From: Myxococcus fulvus
Lineage (GTDB): Bacteria; Myxococcota; Myxococcia; Myxococcales; Myxococcaceae
NCBI RefSeq assembly: GCF_900111765.1
Contig: NZ_FOIB01000004.1
Coordinates: forward strand, 744,001 to 808,000
Length of the DNA: 64,000 bases
Direction: 5' to 3'
Shown here one piece after another: positions 1 to 9,100 of this stretch. The notes beneath the pieces are model-generated. The model made no database searches and had not been told where the DNA came from. It was given only the letters and a program-made list of their open reading frames with translations. Each line of letters begins with the position of its first letter. Within the stretch, counting starts at the first letter, position 1. Both the position numbers and the translations under genes were made by a program.

Positions 1-381
1 TCAGGCCTTGGGCGCTTCCTTGCCCCGGCGCTCTTCGATCTCCTTCTTCACCTGCGCCATGTCCAAGCCCCGCACCTGACGGACCAGGTCCTCCAGCGCG
101 GCGGCCGGCAGCGCCCCCGCCTGCTCGAACAGGAGGATGCCGTCACGGAACACCATGAGGGTGGGAATGGAGCGGATTTCAAAAGCCCCGGAGAGCTCCG
201 GCTGCGCCTCGGTATCTATCTTCCCGAAGACGATGTCCGGGTGCTTGCCGGATGACGTCTCGAAGGTGGGCGCGAAGAGGCGGCACGGGCCGCACCACGA
301 CGCCCACCAGTCCAGGATGACGATGCCGTCCTTGCCGACGGTATCCTTGAAGTTGTCCTTGGTGATTTCCACCGTCGCCAT
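1..381 (-). CDS. Thioredoxin
   Basis: A 126-residue cytoplasmic thioredoxin, expected to reduce protein disulfides. The active site WCGPC is at residues 29-33, within the usual W-W-A-S-W-C-G-P-C context, and the cis-proline loop S-I-P-T follows at about 71-74. It is slightly longer than the usual 105-110 residues because of a charged C-terminal tail (about residues 105-126, rich in Lys and Glu). No signal peptide is seen. A GAGG ribosome site lies about 6 nt before the ATG. It sits 40 nt downstream of the FKBP isomerase gene on the same strand, so the two probably form a protein-folding/redox operon. The stop codon occupies bases 1-3, so the gene is complete. Confidence 0.95.
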   Translation of the reverse strand: MATVEITKDNFKDTVGKDGIVILDWWASWCGPCRLFAPTFETSSGKHPDIVFGKIDTEAQPELSGAFEIRSIPTLMVFRDGILLFEQAGALPAAALEDLVRQVRGLDMAQVKKEIEERRGKEAPKA

Positions 382-421
382 GACGGCCCTCGTTTCTCCC
401 CGCCGTCAGCGGGGCATGACT

Positions 422-745
422 TCAGCGGACGTCCAGCAGCTCCACCTCGAACACCAGGGTGGCGTTGGGCGGGATGACGCCGCCCGCGCCGCGCGAGCCG
501 TAGCCGAGCTCCGGGGGGATGGTGAGCTTGCGCACGCCGCCCACCTTCATGCCCGCCACACCCTGGTCCCAACCCTGGATGACCTGACCCGCACCGAGAC
601 GGAACGTGAAGCCCTGGCCCCGGTCCCGGCTGCTGTCGAACTTCTGGCCGTTCGTCAGCGTCCCCACGTAGTGCACGGTGACCGACTTGCCAGCGGTGGC
701 CTCCGTCCCGGTGCCCACCTTCGAATCCTCGACCTTCAGGCTCAT
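422..745 (-). CDS. FKBP-type peptidyl-prolyl cis-trans isomerase
   Basis: A 107-residue single-domain FKBP that catalyses proline isomerisation. Family hallmarks visible are V-H-Y-V-G-T-L, F-D-S-S near the middle, V-I-Q-G-W-D-Q-G, and the C-terminal G-Y-G-S-R-G and [14 protein letters not shown] stretch. The frame is open further upstream (to 853), but the ATG at 745 is chosen because AGGAG lies about 5 nt before it and the resulting protein is the normal FKBP12 length with no signal peptide. The gene lies upstream of the thioredoxin gene in the same direction, 40 nt apart, so co-transcription is likely. Confidence 0.93.
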   Translation of the reverse strand: MSLKVEDSKVGTGTEATAGKSVTVHYVGTLTNGQKFDSSRDRGQGFTFRLGAGQVIQGWDQGVAGMKVGGVRKLTIPPELGYGSRGAGGVIPPNATLVFEVELLDVR

Positions 746-888
746 TCCCTCTCCTGTTGCAGTGGAAGGTTTCACCTTAACCCGCGGGTGCCCCGCGCGC
801 CGCACCTGAAAACACAGCGGCGCGGGCCCGTTGGCTACCGGGCACCGCGCCACTGCTTCGCCCTGTGTGAAGGCGTCAGGGGTGCACC

Positions 889-2037
889 TCAGAAGGTACC
901 GCCCACGCTGACGGTGCCCTGGTAGCTGCCGCCCCCGTCGAAGTCGCCGCCGCCGGAGTCGATGCCCGGAGCGAAGTCCTTGTCGAAGAGGAAGTTGTAG
1001 TTGGCGCGCGCGTCCACGGTGAAGTTGCCCACGTGGCCTCGCAGGCCCACGCCGGCCGGCACGTTGCCCACGGTGTCATCCTTGTAGCCCAGCGACTGGC
1101 CGCCTCGGAAGTTGTAGTCGCTGATGCCGATGCCACCCAGCAGATACGGCTGCCACGGGGTGGGAGCCAGGCCGAGCGTCGCCACCGCCTGACCGCCGTT
1201 GCGAATCAGGTCCGGACCGTCCGTGTCCACCTCGCCGCGCTTGGAGTCGATGTTGTTGAGCGCGCCGGTGTAGCCCAGCTCGATGCCGAACACCTTCGAG
1301 GGCCGGATGGCCGCCGTCACGCCCGCGGTGGGGCCAGGGTCGAGCTGCGGAGCCAGCGCGCCGGTGTAGCCTTCCACACCGCCGTTGAGCAGCAGGCTCA
1401 ACCCTTTCATGTCGTGCTTGTCCTTCTTCTTCACCTCGAGCGGCTCGATGGGCTCGGCCGCATCCGCCGAGGGCCGGTAGTCCGCCGGAGGAGGCGCCGC
1501 GACGCCGCTTCCACCGAAGGCGTCCTGCTCGGGCGCCGGATAGGACTCCGACTGCGGCTCCACCGGCGCCCCCGCCTCGGGACGAGGCTGCGGCGCGGAC
1601 GGAGCGGGGGCCGGAGCTGGCACGCTCTGGATGCCCTGCTGCTGGCTGTCGAAGCCACTGCCACCCGTGCCCTGCTGCTGCGAGTCCACGGGCTCACAGC
1701 GCAGTGGCATGTTCATGCGCAGCTCGCCCTCCGCGGGCGGGAGGGCCTGGCTGCTCCCACTGGAGGAGTCATCCTGCCCGCTCGTTCCACTGCCCCCGAT
1801 GCCCGAGTCGTCGTCCATGCCCGTGGAGTCGGGCACCGGCTCGGTCTCGATGATGATGTCTTCCTCCTGCAGCACGTCCGAGCTGCCCGAAGAGGTGTCC
1901 TGCGACTGGGCCAACAACACGCCTTGCCCCTGGCGCTCAGTGCTCGCCTGGGGCGGCGGGCAATCGCCATCCGCAGCCAAGGCCGAGGTGCCGTACATGA
2001 GCGCCCCGATGGCGCCAGCCAGAATCTTCGCTTTCAT
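889..2037 (-). CDS. Secreted Pro/Ser-rich protein with C-terminal outer-membrane beta-barrel
   Basis: A 382-residue protein of two parts. The N-terminus (about 1-21) is a classical signal peptide ending A-L-A-A. Residues about 25-225 are low complexity, rich in Ser, Gly, Gln, Pro and acidic residues, including repeated S-Q-Q-Q-G-T and S-Q-Q-Q-G-I. The last about 150 residues alternate aromatic and small residues and end in Phe (V-S-V-G-G-T-F), as expected for an outer-membrane barrel of the OmpA/opacity-like size (about 8 strands). The ATG at 2037 is preferred over the longer frame because it follows GGAGGG and starts the signal peptide. The role is unknown; the extended N-terminal part is probably periplasmic or surface-exposed. 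Confidence 0.75.
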   Translation of the reverse strand: MKAKILAGAIGALMYGTSALAADGDCPPPQASTERQGQGVLLAQSQDTSSGSSDVLQEEDIIIETEPVPDSTGMDDDSGIGGSGTSGQDDSSSGSSQALPPAEGELRMNMPLRCEPVDSQQQGTGGSGFDSQQQGIQSVPAPAPAPSAPQPRPEAGAPVEPQSESYPAPEQDAFGGSGVAAPPPADYRPSADAAEPIEPLEVKKKDKHDMKGLSLLLNGGVEGYTGALAPQLDPGPTAGVTAAIRPSKVFGIELGYTGALNNIDSKRGEVDTDGPDLIRNGGQAVATLGLAPTPWQPYLLGGIGISDYNFRGGQSLGYKDDTVGNVPAGVGLRGHVGNFTVDARANYNFLFDKDFAPGIDSGGGDFDGGGSYQGTVSVGGTF

Positions 2038-2189
2038 CCAACCCTCCGTCGTCGAGTGGCTGACATGAAGGTTGTTTCCGGGGCGACATCCGGCAAGGAG
2101 CACAAGGGTGGAGATCACCCCAGCGCGCCCCCACGCCCAGCAAGCGGCCGGACGTGGGGCACGGGCAACACGGTTGCGCGTTCAGTGCC

Positions 2190-4082
2190 TCACTTCGCCC
2201 GCAGCCACTCGGAGCCGGTGACGACGGGAAGCTGCAGCGCGCGCTCGCGGTCCAGGTCCAGGTTGCCGATGTGCAACGACAGCGGGGACTGGACCCACTT
2301 GTAGATGGACTGGTTGAAGAGCCGCACGAATTTGTCCACGTGGCCCGACAGCCGCGTCGCGTCCACCTCCGGGAACATGGCCGTGAGCGCCTGGAGCATC
2401 TCCGCGGGCGTGAGCTTCTCCGCGGCGAACAGGTAGAAGCACGCGTCCAGGATGGGGAAGGGCATCAGCTCCTCCTCGCCCACCTGGTTGTGCGCCAGCT
2501 CCGGACCGGCGGGCTTGGCGAGCACCTTGCGGATGCCCTCGAGGCCCGTGGTCTCCTGGAGGTAGTCCAAGAGGTACATCACCACCGTCTTGGGCACGTT
2601 GGAGATGACGGCGAGCGCGCCCATCAGGTCTCCGCCGATGGTGGTGTAGCCCACGGACTTCTCGCTCATGTTGCCCGTCTGCAGGAACAGACCGCCGCAG
2701 GAGTTGCTCCAGTTCCACATGCGCTGGGCGCGCAGGCGGGCCTGGATGTTCTGCTCGGTGATGGCGGTGACGGGGGCGCCGCCCAGCATCGTCTCGGCCA
2801 CGGCGCGCTCGCGCTCGAAGGCCTCGTCGATGGAGACGACCTGGAAGGCCACGCCCAGCTCGCGAGCAATCGTCTCCGCCGCCTCGCGCGTGGAGTCGCT
2901 GGAGAAGCGGCTGGGCATGTAGAACGCCTGGATGAGCGAGCCGGGGTTCTCCGGCCGCGCGCGCTTCGCGTAGCGGTGGGCGATGAGCAGCGTGAGCAAC
3001 GAGTCACGTCCGCCCGACAGCGCGATGCCCAGCACCTTGAAGGCGCGCGTCTTCTCGAAGTAGTCGCCCACGCCCAGCGCGAGCGCGTCCAGGATGTCCT
3101 CGCACAAGGCCTCGCGCGCGGGGCGGCGCTTGTCGGGGGCGGGCAGGAAGAAGCTCCTGTGCGGCGGCACCGGGTACGTGAGCGCCTCGCGCCGCGTGGC
3201 CACCGTCTTCGTGCAGTCGAGCACCGGCACGCTCTTGCCGCCGGAGGACAGCCACGACTCGCGGTCCACGCGCCAGGTGGTGGCCTCGCCCCTCAGGCGC
3301 AGGGTGCGGTCCAGGTCGACGACGGCCGCCGCGTAGCCCTCCTGGAAGCGCGGCGTCTCCATGACGTGGCGGCCGTTCTGGTTGAGGAAGCCGCCGCCGT
3401 CGAAGATGAGCCCGTCGTTGCTGCCCACCGCGTTGCAGTAGGCGATGGTGCACTGGTGGTCCGCGGCGCGCGTGGCGATGAGCTCGCGGCGCGTCTCCAC
3501 GAAGCCCAGCCGGAACGGGGACGCGGAGAGGTTGATGACCAGCTCCGCGCCCGAGTACGTGCGCCGGCGCATGGGGCCGTCCGCGCTCCAGATGTCCTCG
3601 CAGACCTCCGGCGCGATGAGGCCGAAGTCGAACTGGAACAGGTAGTCGCCCAGGGGCACGCCCCGGTACACCTCCGCCATGCCCGGCTGGCCGCGGCCGA
3701 ACGTGCGCGCCTCATAGAAGACGCTGTACGTGGGCAGCTTCTCCTTGGGCACCAGGCCCAGCACGCGCCCTCCGGCCACCACCGCGGCGCAGTTGAGCCG
3801 CTGGCCCTGCAGCGCCACGCCCACGCCCACCAGGAACACCGTGGGCAGCGCCGCCGTCTGGTTCGCGAAGCGCTCCAGCTCCGGCCACTGCCGGTCGATG
3901 AAGCCCTGCCACTGCACCATGTCCTCGGCCGGGTAGCCGGCGATGAGCTGCTCCTGGAAGACGCCCACGGTGACGCCGTCCTCGGCCATCCGCTTCGCCA
4001 GTGCCAGGGCCCGGTCCGTGTTGCGCACGAAGGCTCCGACGACGGTGTTGACGCTGGCGATGCCGACTTTCACGAGCCGCAT
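2190..4082 (-). CDS. nadE: Glutamine-dependent NAD(+) synthetase
   Basis: A 630-residue cytoplasmic enzyme that makes NAD from nicotinic acid adenine dinucleotide, using ammonia from glutamine. The N-terminal nitrilase-type glutaminase domain (about 1-290) shows the expected Glu-Lys-Cys triad: E44 in V-F-Q-E-Q-L, K113 in P-K-E-K-L-P-T-Y, and C161 in E-V-C-E-D-I-W. The C-terminal ATP-pyrophosphatase domain has the S-G-G-R-D-S PP-loop at about 356-361. The length fits the bacterial two-domain NadE. The ATG at 4082 is chosen because the protein then begins at the conserved core and a GGGGA-type site precedes it. It lies downstream of the LON-domain gene on the same strand, with a hairpin between them. 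Confidence 0.95.
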   Translation of the reverse strand: MRLVKVGIASVNTVVGAFVRNTDRALALAKRMAEDGVTVGVFQEQLIAGYPAEDMVQWQGFIDRQWPELERFANQTAALPTVFLVGVGVALQGQRLNCAAVVAGGRVLGLVPKEKLPTYSVFYEARTFGRGQPGMAEVYRGVPLGDYLFQFDFGLIAPEVCEDIWSADGPMRRRTYSGAELVINLSASPFRLGFVETRRELIATRAADHQCTIAYCNAVGSNDGLIFDGGGFLNQNGRHVMETPRFQEGYAAAVVDLDRTLRLRGEATTWRVDRESWLSSGGKSVPVLDCTKTVATRREALTYPVPPHRSFFLPAPDKRRPAREALCEDILDALALGVGDYFEKTRAFKVLGIALSGGRDSLLTLLIAHRYAKRARPENPGSLIQAFYMPSRFSSDSTREAAETIARELGVAFQVVSIDEAFERERAVAETMLGGAPVTAITEQNIQARLRAQRMWNWSNSCGGLFLQTGNMSEKSVGYTTIGGDLMGALAVISNVPKTVVMYLLDYLQETTGLEGIRKVLAKPAGPELAHNQVGEEELMPFPILDACFYLFAAEKLTPAEMLQALTAMFPEVDATRLSGHVDKFVRLFNQSIYKWVQSPLSLHIGNLDLDRERALQLPVVTGSEWLRAK

Positions 4083-4148
4083 GGTTCCCCACTCCCCTTT
4101 CGTTCCCGACGAGGGGCCCAGCAATGCCTGGAGCGACGCGCAAGGCAA

Positions 4149-4165
4149 GCCCCTCGAAGAGGGGC
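4149..4165 (-). terminator. Possible terminator hairpin after the LON-domain gene
   Basis: A perfect 7-bp GC-rich inverted repeat (GCCCCTC, loop GAA, GAGGGGC) lies 11 nt past the stop of the LON-domain gene. On the minus strand it is followed only by a weak T-containing stretch (TTGCCTTG), so termination may be partial and some read-through into nadE is possible. Confidence 0.4.
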
Positions 4166-4175
4166 CCGGGGCGCG

Positions 4176-4835
4176 TCAGTTCAGTGGGCCGGAGGGCCGC
4201 ACGGGCTGGAGCCGGGCGATGAGCTCACCCACGTCCGCGAGCACCGCCTCCAGCCGGCGCTTCACGTCCAGCTCGACGAGCAATTGCTGGCGCCGCTCGG
4301 CCTCCGGGATGATGGCCGAGGCCACCACGTCCGCGAGCATCCCTCCGCCCGCGCGCGCCGCCACCGGCAGCAGGCTCTCCGCGAAGGTGGGAGGCACGCG
4401 CCCGGCCAGCTCGAACACGGCCTGTCGCAGCCGCTCCTCCTCGGGCCCCTGGTAGGGGTGGTCCGCGAGCACCTGCGCGCGCACCTCGCGGTAGGACTTG
4501 TCGCCGGAGAGCTCGGAAATCATCCGGATGCGGCTGACGCCCTGCAGGAGGATGTTGTAGCGCCCCTCCTCCACCTGCTCGTCCCAGGCGATGACCCCCG
4601 CGCACATGATGGGCTGCATGGGGGGACGCCCCTCGTAGTTGCCCTCCCAGCCCGTCTCCAGCTGGGCCAGCGCCACCACGCGGTCCCCCGCGAGCGCGTC
4701 ACGCACCATGTCCCGGTAGCGCGGCTCGAAGATGTGCAGGGGGATGAGGGTGTGGGGGAAGAGCACCGCCGACGGCAGCGGAAACACCTTCAGCGCTCGG
4801 GCGGCGGCGCTCTCGACGCGTTCTTGGGCGGTCAT
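4176..4835 (-). CDS. LON peptidase substrate-binding domain protein
   Basis: A 219-residue stand-alone LON N-terminal domain protein, without the ATPase or protease domains of Lon. The domain starts at once with the family signature V-F-P-L-P-S-A-V-L-F-P and L-P-L-type P-L-H-I-F-E-P-R-Y-R-D-M. Proteins of this kind are thought to bind substrates or partners; the precise job is not established. Two in-frame ATGs (4844 and 4835) are possible. 4835 is preferred because AAGG sits about 9 nt before it but abuts the other. No signal peptide. The nadE gene follows on the same strand. Confidence 0.88.
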   Translation of the reverse strand: MTAQERVESAAARALKVFPLPSAVLFPHTLIPLHIFEPRYRDMVRDALAGDRVVALAQLETGWEGNYEGRPPMQPIMCAGVIAWDEQVEEGRYNILLQGVSRIRMISELSGDKSYREVRAQVLADHPYQGPEEERLRQAVFELAGRVPPTFAESLLPVAARAGGGMLADVVASAIIPEAERRQQLLVELDVKRRLEAVLADVGELIARLQPVRPSGPLN

Positions 4836-4982
4836 GTCGGGCATCCTTACCCGTGTTGATAAGCCCCCCGGACGCCCGTCGCACCGCAAACCCGCGCGGC
4901 GCGGGAGCGGCGGAGCCTGGAGCGGCGCAACCGGCCGGATTCGCAGGGACTTTCCCGCCCGGGAGGGCGGTGTCCCCCCAGG

Positions 4983-5624
4983 TCAGCGCGCGCGAGGCCG
5001 GCTGGCCGGGGGGCTCCAGGCCCGCATCGCCACCTCCACCAGCCCGAGCAACTCCGCCTCGCTCGCGCCGTCCTGGGCCTGCACGGACATGCCCTGGATG
5101 ATGGCGCCGTGGTAGCGGGCCATGGCCTCCGCGTCCGTGCCCGCGGGCAGCTCCCCCTTGGCGATGGCGCGCTGGATGTGCTCGCGGAACATGCCCACCG
5201 CGCGGGTGCGCAGGCTGGCGACGAAGTCCGCCACCGGCTGGTGCTCCTCCGCGCACCGCAGGAGCGCCGTGGAAATCATGCAGCCGGGAGGCTGCTTGCG
5301 GCGCGTGAAGTGATGGGCCGTCTCGCGCAGCAGTCGCTCGACGGCGGCCCTCACGGTGGGCTCCTCGGTGAACACGTTCCAGGTGTAGGCGCCCGGGCCC
5401 TGCTGGTAGCGCTCCAGCACCCGCCGGTACAGGCCCTCCTTGGAGCCGAACGCGGCGTAGAGGCTGGGCGCGGTGAGCCCCATGGCCTGGGTGAGCTGGG
5501 CCACGGACGCGCCCTCGTAGCCCAGCCGCCAGAACACCTCCAGCGCCCGGTCCACGGCCTTCGTCTCGTCGAACTCCCGGGGCCGACCTCGGGGTCGGGG
5601 CTGGGGGGCCAGGTCCTTTTTCAT
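4983..5624 (-). CDS. TetR/AcrR-family transcriptional regulator
   Basis: A 213-residue repressor-type regulator. The N-terminal TetR DNA-binding domain spans about residues 18-65, with the helix-turn-helix around A-Q-L-T-Q-A-M-G-L-T-A-P-S-L-Y-A-A-F and the typical G-S-K-E-G-L-Y follow-on. The C-terminal about 140 residues are the helical ligand-binding/dimer part, and the C-P-P-G-C-M-type segment resembles the AcrR-like YcdC/TetR_C group. A GTG at 5633 would add three residues. It is divergent from the serine hydrolase gene (76 nt between starts), which is its most likely target, along with autoregulation. Confidence 0.9.
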   Translation of the reverse strand: MKKDLAPQPRPRGRPREFDETKAVDRALEVFWRLGYEGASVAQLTQAMGLTAPSLYAAFGSKEGLYRRVLERYQQGPGAYTWNVFTEEPTVRAAVERLLRETAHHFTRRKQPPGCMISTALLRCAEEHQPVADFVASLRTRAVGMFREHIQRAIAKGELPAGTDAEAMARYHGAIIQGMSVQAQDGASEAELLGLVEVAMRAWSPPASRPRAR

Positions 5625-5635
5625 AACGATCACTA

Positions 5636-5667
5636 TTGAAATCCCGAAAGGCGGGTCCTATTTAAAT
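5636..5667 (+). promoter_or_regulatory. Candidate promoter/operator in the tetR-hydrolase gap
   Basis: The short divergent gap contains TTGAAA (5636-5641), a 17-nt spacer and TATTTA (5659-5664). This reads as a weak sigma-70-type promoter for the plus-strand hydrolase gene. The -10 region overlaps an 8-bp palindrome ATTTAAAT (5660-5667), in an AT-rich island that is striking against the GC-rich background. The TetR-family protein encoded next door could act here; that is inference. Confidence 0.4.
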
Positions 5668-5699
5668 AACACTCGCTACATAAAAAGGAGTCCCGACCC

Positions 5700-6947
5700 A
5701 TGAATCCTGCCATCGCCAGCCTGCTGGTGGCTGCAAGCCTCGGTGTGTCCTCCGCTGCTCCCGCCACCCCTCCTCCGTCCACCGCGGCCCCACGGGCCTC
5801 CGGTGCATCCGCCGTGGCCCGCGACCTGGATGCGGTCATCGACCAGGCCCTGGCCGAGCAGCGCATCGTCGGCACGGTGGTCACCGTGTTCCGCGATGGA
5901 AAGGTCGTCTACCGCCGCGCCGCGGGCTTCGCAGACCGGGAGGCGAAGCGTCCCATGCGCGAGGACAGCGTGTTCCGGCTGGCATCCATGACGAAGCCGG
6001 TTGTCTCGGTGGCGGCGCTGGCGCTGGTGGACCAGGGCAAGCTGTCGCTGGAGGACCCCGTCACGAAGTGGCTGCCTGACTTCCGGCCGAAGCTGCCCGA
6101 CGGCCGCGAGCCGGTCATCACGGTGAAGCACCTGCTGACGCACACCTCGGGGCTGACGTACGGCTTCCAGCCGCAGAACGCGGCCGCCCATGAGAAGGCG
6201 GGCGTCTCCGACGGGCTGGACGAGGTGCCGGGGCTCACGTTGGAGGAGAACCTGCGCAGGCTCGCGACGGTGCCGCTGTCTTCCGAGCCGGGGCAGCGCT
6301 GGAACTACTCGCTGTCGACGGACGTGCTCGGCGCCGTGGTCGCTCGCGCCGCGGGGGCACCGCTGCCGGAGGCCGTGGCGAAGCTCGTCACGAAGCCCCT
6401 GGGCTTGAAGGACACGTCCTTCCGCGCGGGCGATGCCTCGCGGCTGGTGGCGGCGTACGCGGACGGCAAGCCCACGCCGACGCGCATGGGCAGGACGCAG
6501 GACGTGCCGCTGTGGGGTGGGACGGTCCGCTTCTCACCGGGACGGGCGCTGAGCACGGAGGCGTACGCCTCGGGCGGCGCGGGCATGGTGGGGACGGCGG
6601 CGGACTACGTGAAGTTCCTGGAGGCGCTGCGCAAGGGCGGCGCGCCGGTGCTGAAGAAGACCAGCGTGGACAAGCTCGGCGCGGTGCACGTGGGGCCGGA
6701 GTCGCAGACGCAGGGACCGGGCTGGGGCTGGGGGCTCATCTCCGCGGTGCTGGCGGACGCGGAGGTGGCGCAGGGTGAGCAGGCGCAAGGCACGTGGCAG
6801 TGGGGCGGCGCGTACGGACACAACTGGTTCGTGGACCCGCGCAGCGGCGTCACCGTGGTGACGCTGACCAACACCGCGTTCGAGGGCATGTCGGGCGCGT
6901 TCCCCGGCGCCGTGCGTGACGCCGTCTACGCGGGGCTGAAGCCGTAG
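5700..6947 (+). CDS. Serine hydrolase, beta-lactamase/family VIII esterase type
   Basis: A 415-residue exported serine hydrolase of the class C beta-lactamase/penicillin-binding-protein fold. A signal peptide spans about residues 1-20. The S-x-x-K nucleophile motif is S-M-T-K at 96-99, in the usual F-R-L-A-S-M-T-K context, and the second motif is Y-S-L at 203-205 (Y-S-x-S rather than the lactamase Y-x-N). H-T-S-G-L at about 148-152 is typical of esterase-like members. The Y-S-x-S form and lack of a clear K-T-G suggest an esterase or D-aminopeptidase-like activity rather than antibiotic hydrolysis. AAGGAG precedes the ATG by about 10 nt. It is divergent from the TetR regulator gene. Confidence 0.9.
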   Translation: MNPAIASLLVAASLGVSSAAPATPPPSTAAPRASGASAVARDLDAVIDQALAEQRIVGTVVTVFRDGKVVYRRAAGFADREAKRPMREDSVFRLASMTKPVVSVAALALVDQGKLSLEDPVTKWLPDFRPKLPDGREPVITVKHLLTHTSGLTYGFQPQNAAAHEKAGVSDGLDEVPGLTLEENLRRLATVPLSSEPGQRWNYSLSTDVLGAVVARAAGAPLPEAVAKLVTKPLGLKDTSFRAGDASRLVAAYADGKPTPTRMGRTQDVPLWGGTVRFSPGRALSTEAYASGGAGMVGTAADYVKFLEALRKGGAPVLKKTSVDKLGAVHVGPESQTQGPGWGWGLISAVLADAEVAQGEQAQGTWQWGGAYGHNWFVDPRSGVTVVTLTNTAFEGMSGAFPGAVRDAVYAGLKP

Positions 6948-6959
6948 TCCGGCGCCTCG

Positions 6960-7952
6960 TCACCGGGCCTCGGACGTCGCTTCGTCGAGGCCCGTCCTTC
7001 GGTACGCACCAGGCGTGACGCCCACCCACTTGCGGAAGGCCTTGCCGAAGGAACTCTCCGTCTCGTAGCCCACGGCGCGAGCGACCTCGGCCAGCGACAC
7101 GTCCCGGTCCTTCAGCAGCGTCATCGCCCGGTGCATGCGCCACTGGCCCACGTACGCCAGGGGCGCTTCTCCCACGAGCGACTTGAAGCGCTCGGCGAAC
7201 ACGGAGCGGGACATGCCGGCCCGCTTCGCCAGGCCCTCCAGCGTCCACGGCGCCTCGGGCTTCTCGTGGACCTGCTGGAGCACCGCGCCGATGCGCGGGT
7301 CCACCAGGGCCCGCAGCCAGCCGTTCTCTCGCGAGGACGACTCCAGGTGCGCGCGCAGCGCCTGCACGAAGAGCACGTCCGCGAGCCTGCTGACGACCAC
7401 CTCGTGTCCAGGCTGTTGTGCCTCGATTTCGGAGGCGACGAAGCGCAGCGTCGACTCCAGCCACCTCGGAGACCTGGGGTCGTCCGCGCGGACGTGGAGC
7501 AGCGAGGGAAGGTGTCTCACCAGCGGGCTGAGCGTCTCGCCCTCGAAGAGGAACGAGCCGACCATCAACGTCACCGCCTCGCCTCCGCCGCCGTACTGGA
7601 GCAAGCCGCCGCAGCGCAGGGGCTTTCGGGTCGCGTAGACGTCCTCGATGGGCAGCGCGCGCGTGGAGCGTCGGTCCTTCAGCGTGAACTTCACATCGGC
7701 GGGGATGAACACGAAGTCGCCGCTCGCCAGCGACAGCTCTCGCGCGTCGGTGGACAACAGACAGCCGCCGCGCATCACCGCGTAGAACAGCGGGAAGGGA
7801 GAGCCACTGATTCGCATGCCCCACGGCGCGGTCAGCTCGTAGCGCGCGTTCACCCGGCTGCGCAGCTTCACGCCCTGGAGCACGTTCCCGAGGACATCGA
7901 GCCCGGGCACTCCGCCGGACGGTTGGACGAGAGAAACGGACTTCTGGCGCAT
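6960..7952 (-). CDS. AraC-family regulator with N-terminal cupin domain
   Basis: A 330-residue transcription factor. The N-terminal about 190 residues match the cupin-type sensor found in AraC regulators that control oxidoreductases, with a segment like F-V-F-I-P-A-D-V-K-F. The C-terminal about 100 residues hold two helix-turn-helix motifs, the first near L-A-K-R-A-G-M-S-R-S-V-F-A-E-R-F and the second near E-V-A-R-A-V-G-Y-E-T-E-S-S-F-G-K-A-F-R-K, ending with the family W-x-G-V-T-P-G-A-Y-R-R. It is divergent from the MDR oxidoreductase gene with only 35 nt between start codons, so it very likely controls that gene. Confidence 0.92.
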   Translation of the reverse strand: MRQKSVSLVQPSGGVPGLDVLGNVLQGVKLRSRVNARYELTAPWGMRISGSPFPLFYAVMRGGCLLSTDARELSLASGDFVFIPADVKFTLKDRRSTRALPIEDVYATRKPLRCGGLLQYGGGGEAVTLMVGSFLFEGETLSPLVRHLPSLLHVRADDPRSPRWLESTLRFVASEIEAQQPGHEVVVSRLADVLFVQALRAHLESSSRENGWLRALVDPRIGAVLQQVHEKPEAPWTLEGLAKRAGMSRSVFAERFKSLVGEAPLAYVGQWRMHRAMTLLKDRDVSLAEVARAVGYETESSFGKAFRKWVGVTPGAYRRTGLDEATSEAR

Positions 7953-7987
7953 GTTCGTCCTTTCACCGAGGACTATAGGTCCATGCC

Positions 7988-8971
7988 ATGAAAGCCATCC
8001 GCCTGCATGCCTTCGGCGGCCCCGAGGGGCTGCGCCTCGACGATGTCCCCACCCCGACGCCCGGCAAGGACGAGGTGCGCATCCGGGTCCACGTCTCGGG
8101 CCTCAACTTCACGGACCTGGGACAACGTGAGGGACGCATCCCGGGCACACCGCCCCTCCCCTTCATCCCTGGGCTGGAGGCCGCGGGAGTCGTGGACGCC
8201 GTGGGCCCCGACGTCCGAGGGCTCGAGCCCGGCACCCGTGTCGTCGCGCTCCTGCCGAGCCAGGGAGGTTTGGCGCAGCAGGCCGTGGCCCCCGTGTCGG
8301 CCGTGCTGCCCCTGCCGGACGGTGTGTCCTTCGAGCAGGCCGTCTGTCTCCCTGCCCAGGCGCCCACGGCGCTGCTCGGTCTGCGCGAAGGCGCGAAGCT
8401 GCGCGAGGGGGAATCCGTCTACATCCCTTCCGCGGCGGGAGGCGTGGGCAACCTGCTCGTGCAGCTCGCGAAGCGGCTGGGGGCCGCGAAGGTCATCGGC
8501 GGCGCGAGCAGTGAGGACAAGCGCGCCCTCGTCCTCCGCCTGGGCGCGGACGCTGTCGTGGACACCTCGCGCGACGACTGGCCCATGCACGTGCGCGAGG
8601 CCACGTCCGGCACGGGCGCGGACATCGTCTTCGTCGCGGGCGGAGGAGCTGTCCCCGCCGCGAGCCTCCAGGCCCTCGCCTTCCGGGGGAGGTTGGTGCT
8701 CTTCGGCGCGGAGAGCATGTTCGACACCGCGTGGAGCCGGGAGCAGATGATGGGCGTGCTGGCCCAGAATCAAGCCGTCGTCGGCTTCGCCACCTTCACC
8801 CTCCCCTTCGAGCAACGTCAGGCGGCGCTTCGCGAGGCCCTCGGTCTGGTGGAGCGCGGCCTGCTCCAGCCCGTCTTCGAACAGGGCTTCCCGCTCCAGG
8901 CCGTCGCCCAGGCGCATCAGGCCATGGCGGCCAGGAAGACCACCGGCAAGGTCCTCATCCGCGTCGCGTGA
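7988..8971 (+). CDS. Quinone oxidoreductase-like MDR alcohol dehydrogenase
   Basis: A 327-residue medium-chain dehydrogenase/reductase of the zinc-independent NADPH:quinone oxidoreductase (Qor) group. The N-terminal GroES-like domain includes G-L-N-F-T-D-L-G-Q-R-E-G, where zinc-binding alcohol dehydrogenases would have Cys ligands. The Rossmann nucleotide-binding motif is S-A-A-G-G-V-G at about 148-154. The likely substrates are quinones or enones, reduced with NADPH in the cytoplasm. AGGTCC sits about 5 nt before the ATG. It is divergent from the AraC-family regulator gene across 35 nt, the standard layout for an inducible detoxifying reductase. Confidence 0.92.
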   Translation: MKAIRLHAFGGPEGLRLDDVPTPTPGKDEVRIRVHVSGLNFTDLGQREGRIPGTPPLPFIPGLEAAGVVDAVGPDVRGLEPGTRVVALLPSQGGLAQQAVAPVSAVLPLPDGVSFEQAVCLPAQAPTALLGLREGAKLREGESVYIPSAAGGVGNLLVQLAKRLGAAKVIGGASSEDKRALVLRLGADAVVDTSRDDWPMHVREATSGTGADIVFVAGGGAVPAASLQALAFRGRLVLFGAESMFDTAWSREQMMGVLAQNQAVVGFATFTLPFEQRQAALREALGLVERGLLQPVFEQGFPLQAVAQAHQAMAARKTTGKVLIRVA

Positions 8972-9100
8972 GCCGAGCACCCACCCGCGACATCCACATG
9001 TTTCTGTATCGCTGAAACTTCAGCATCCCGCCTCCCCGTGTACTCGGAGTGCACTTCTGGACTAGAACTTGTTTTGCTGTTCTGTCCGGGAGATTCCATC

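Noticed and set aside
2154..4859. A 901-codon plus-strand frame opposite nadE and the LON gene
   Set aside because: Arg/His/Ala-rich shadow with no domain, antisense to well-supported genes; long empty frames are common at this GC content.
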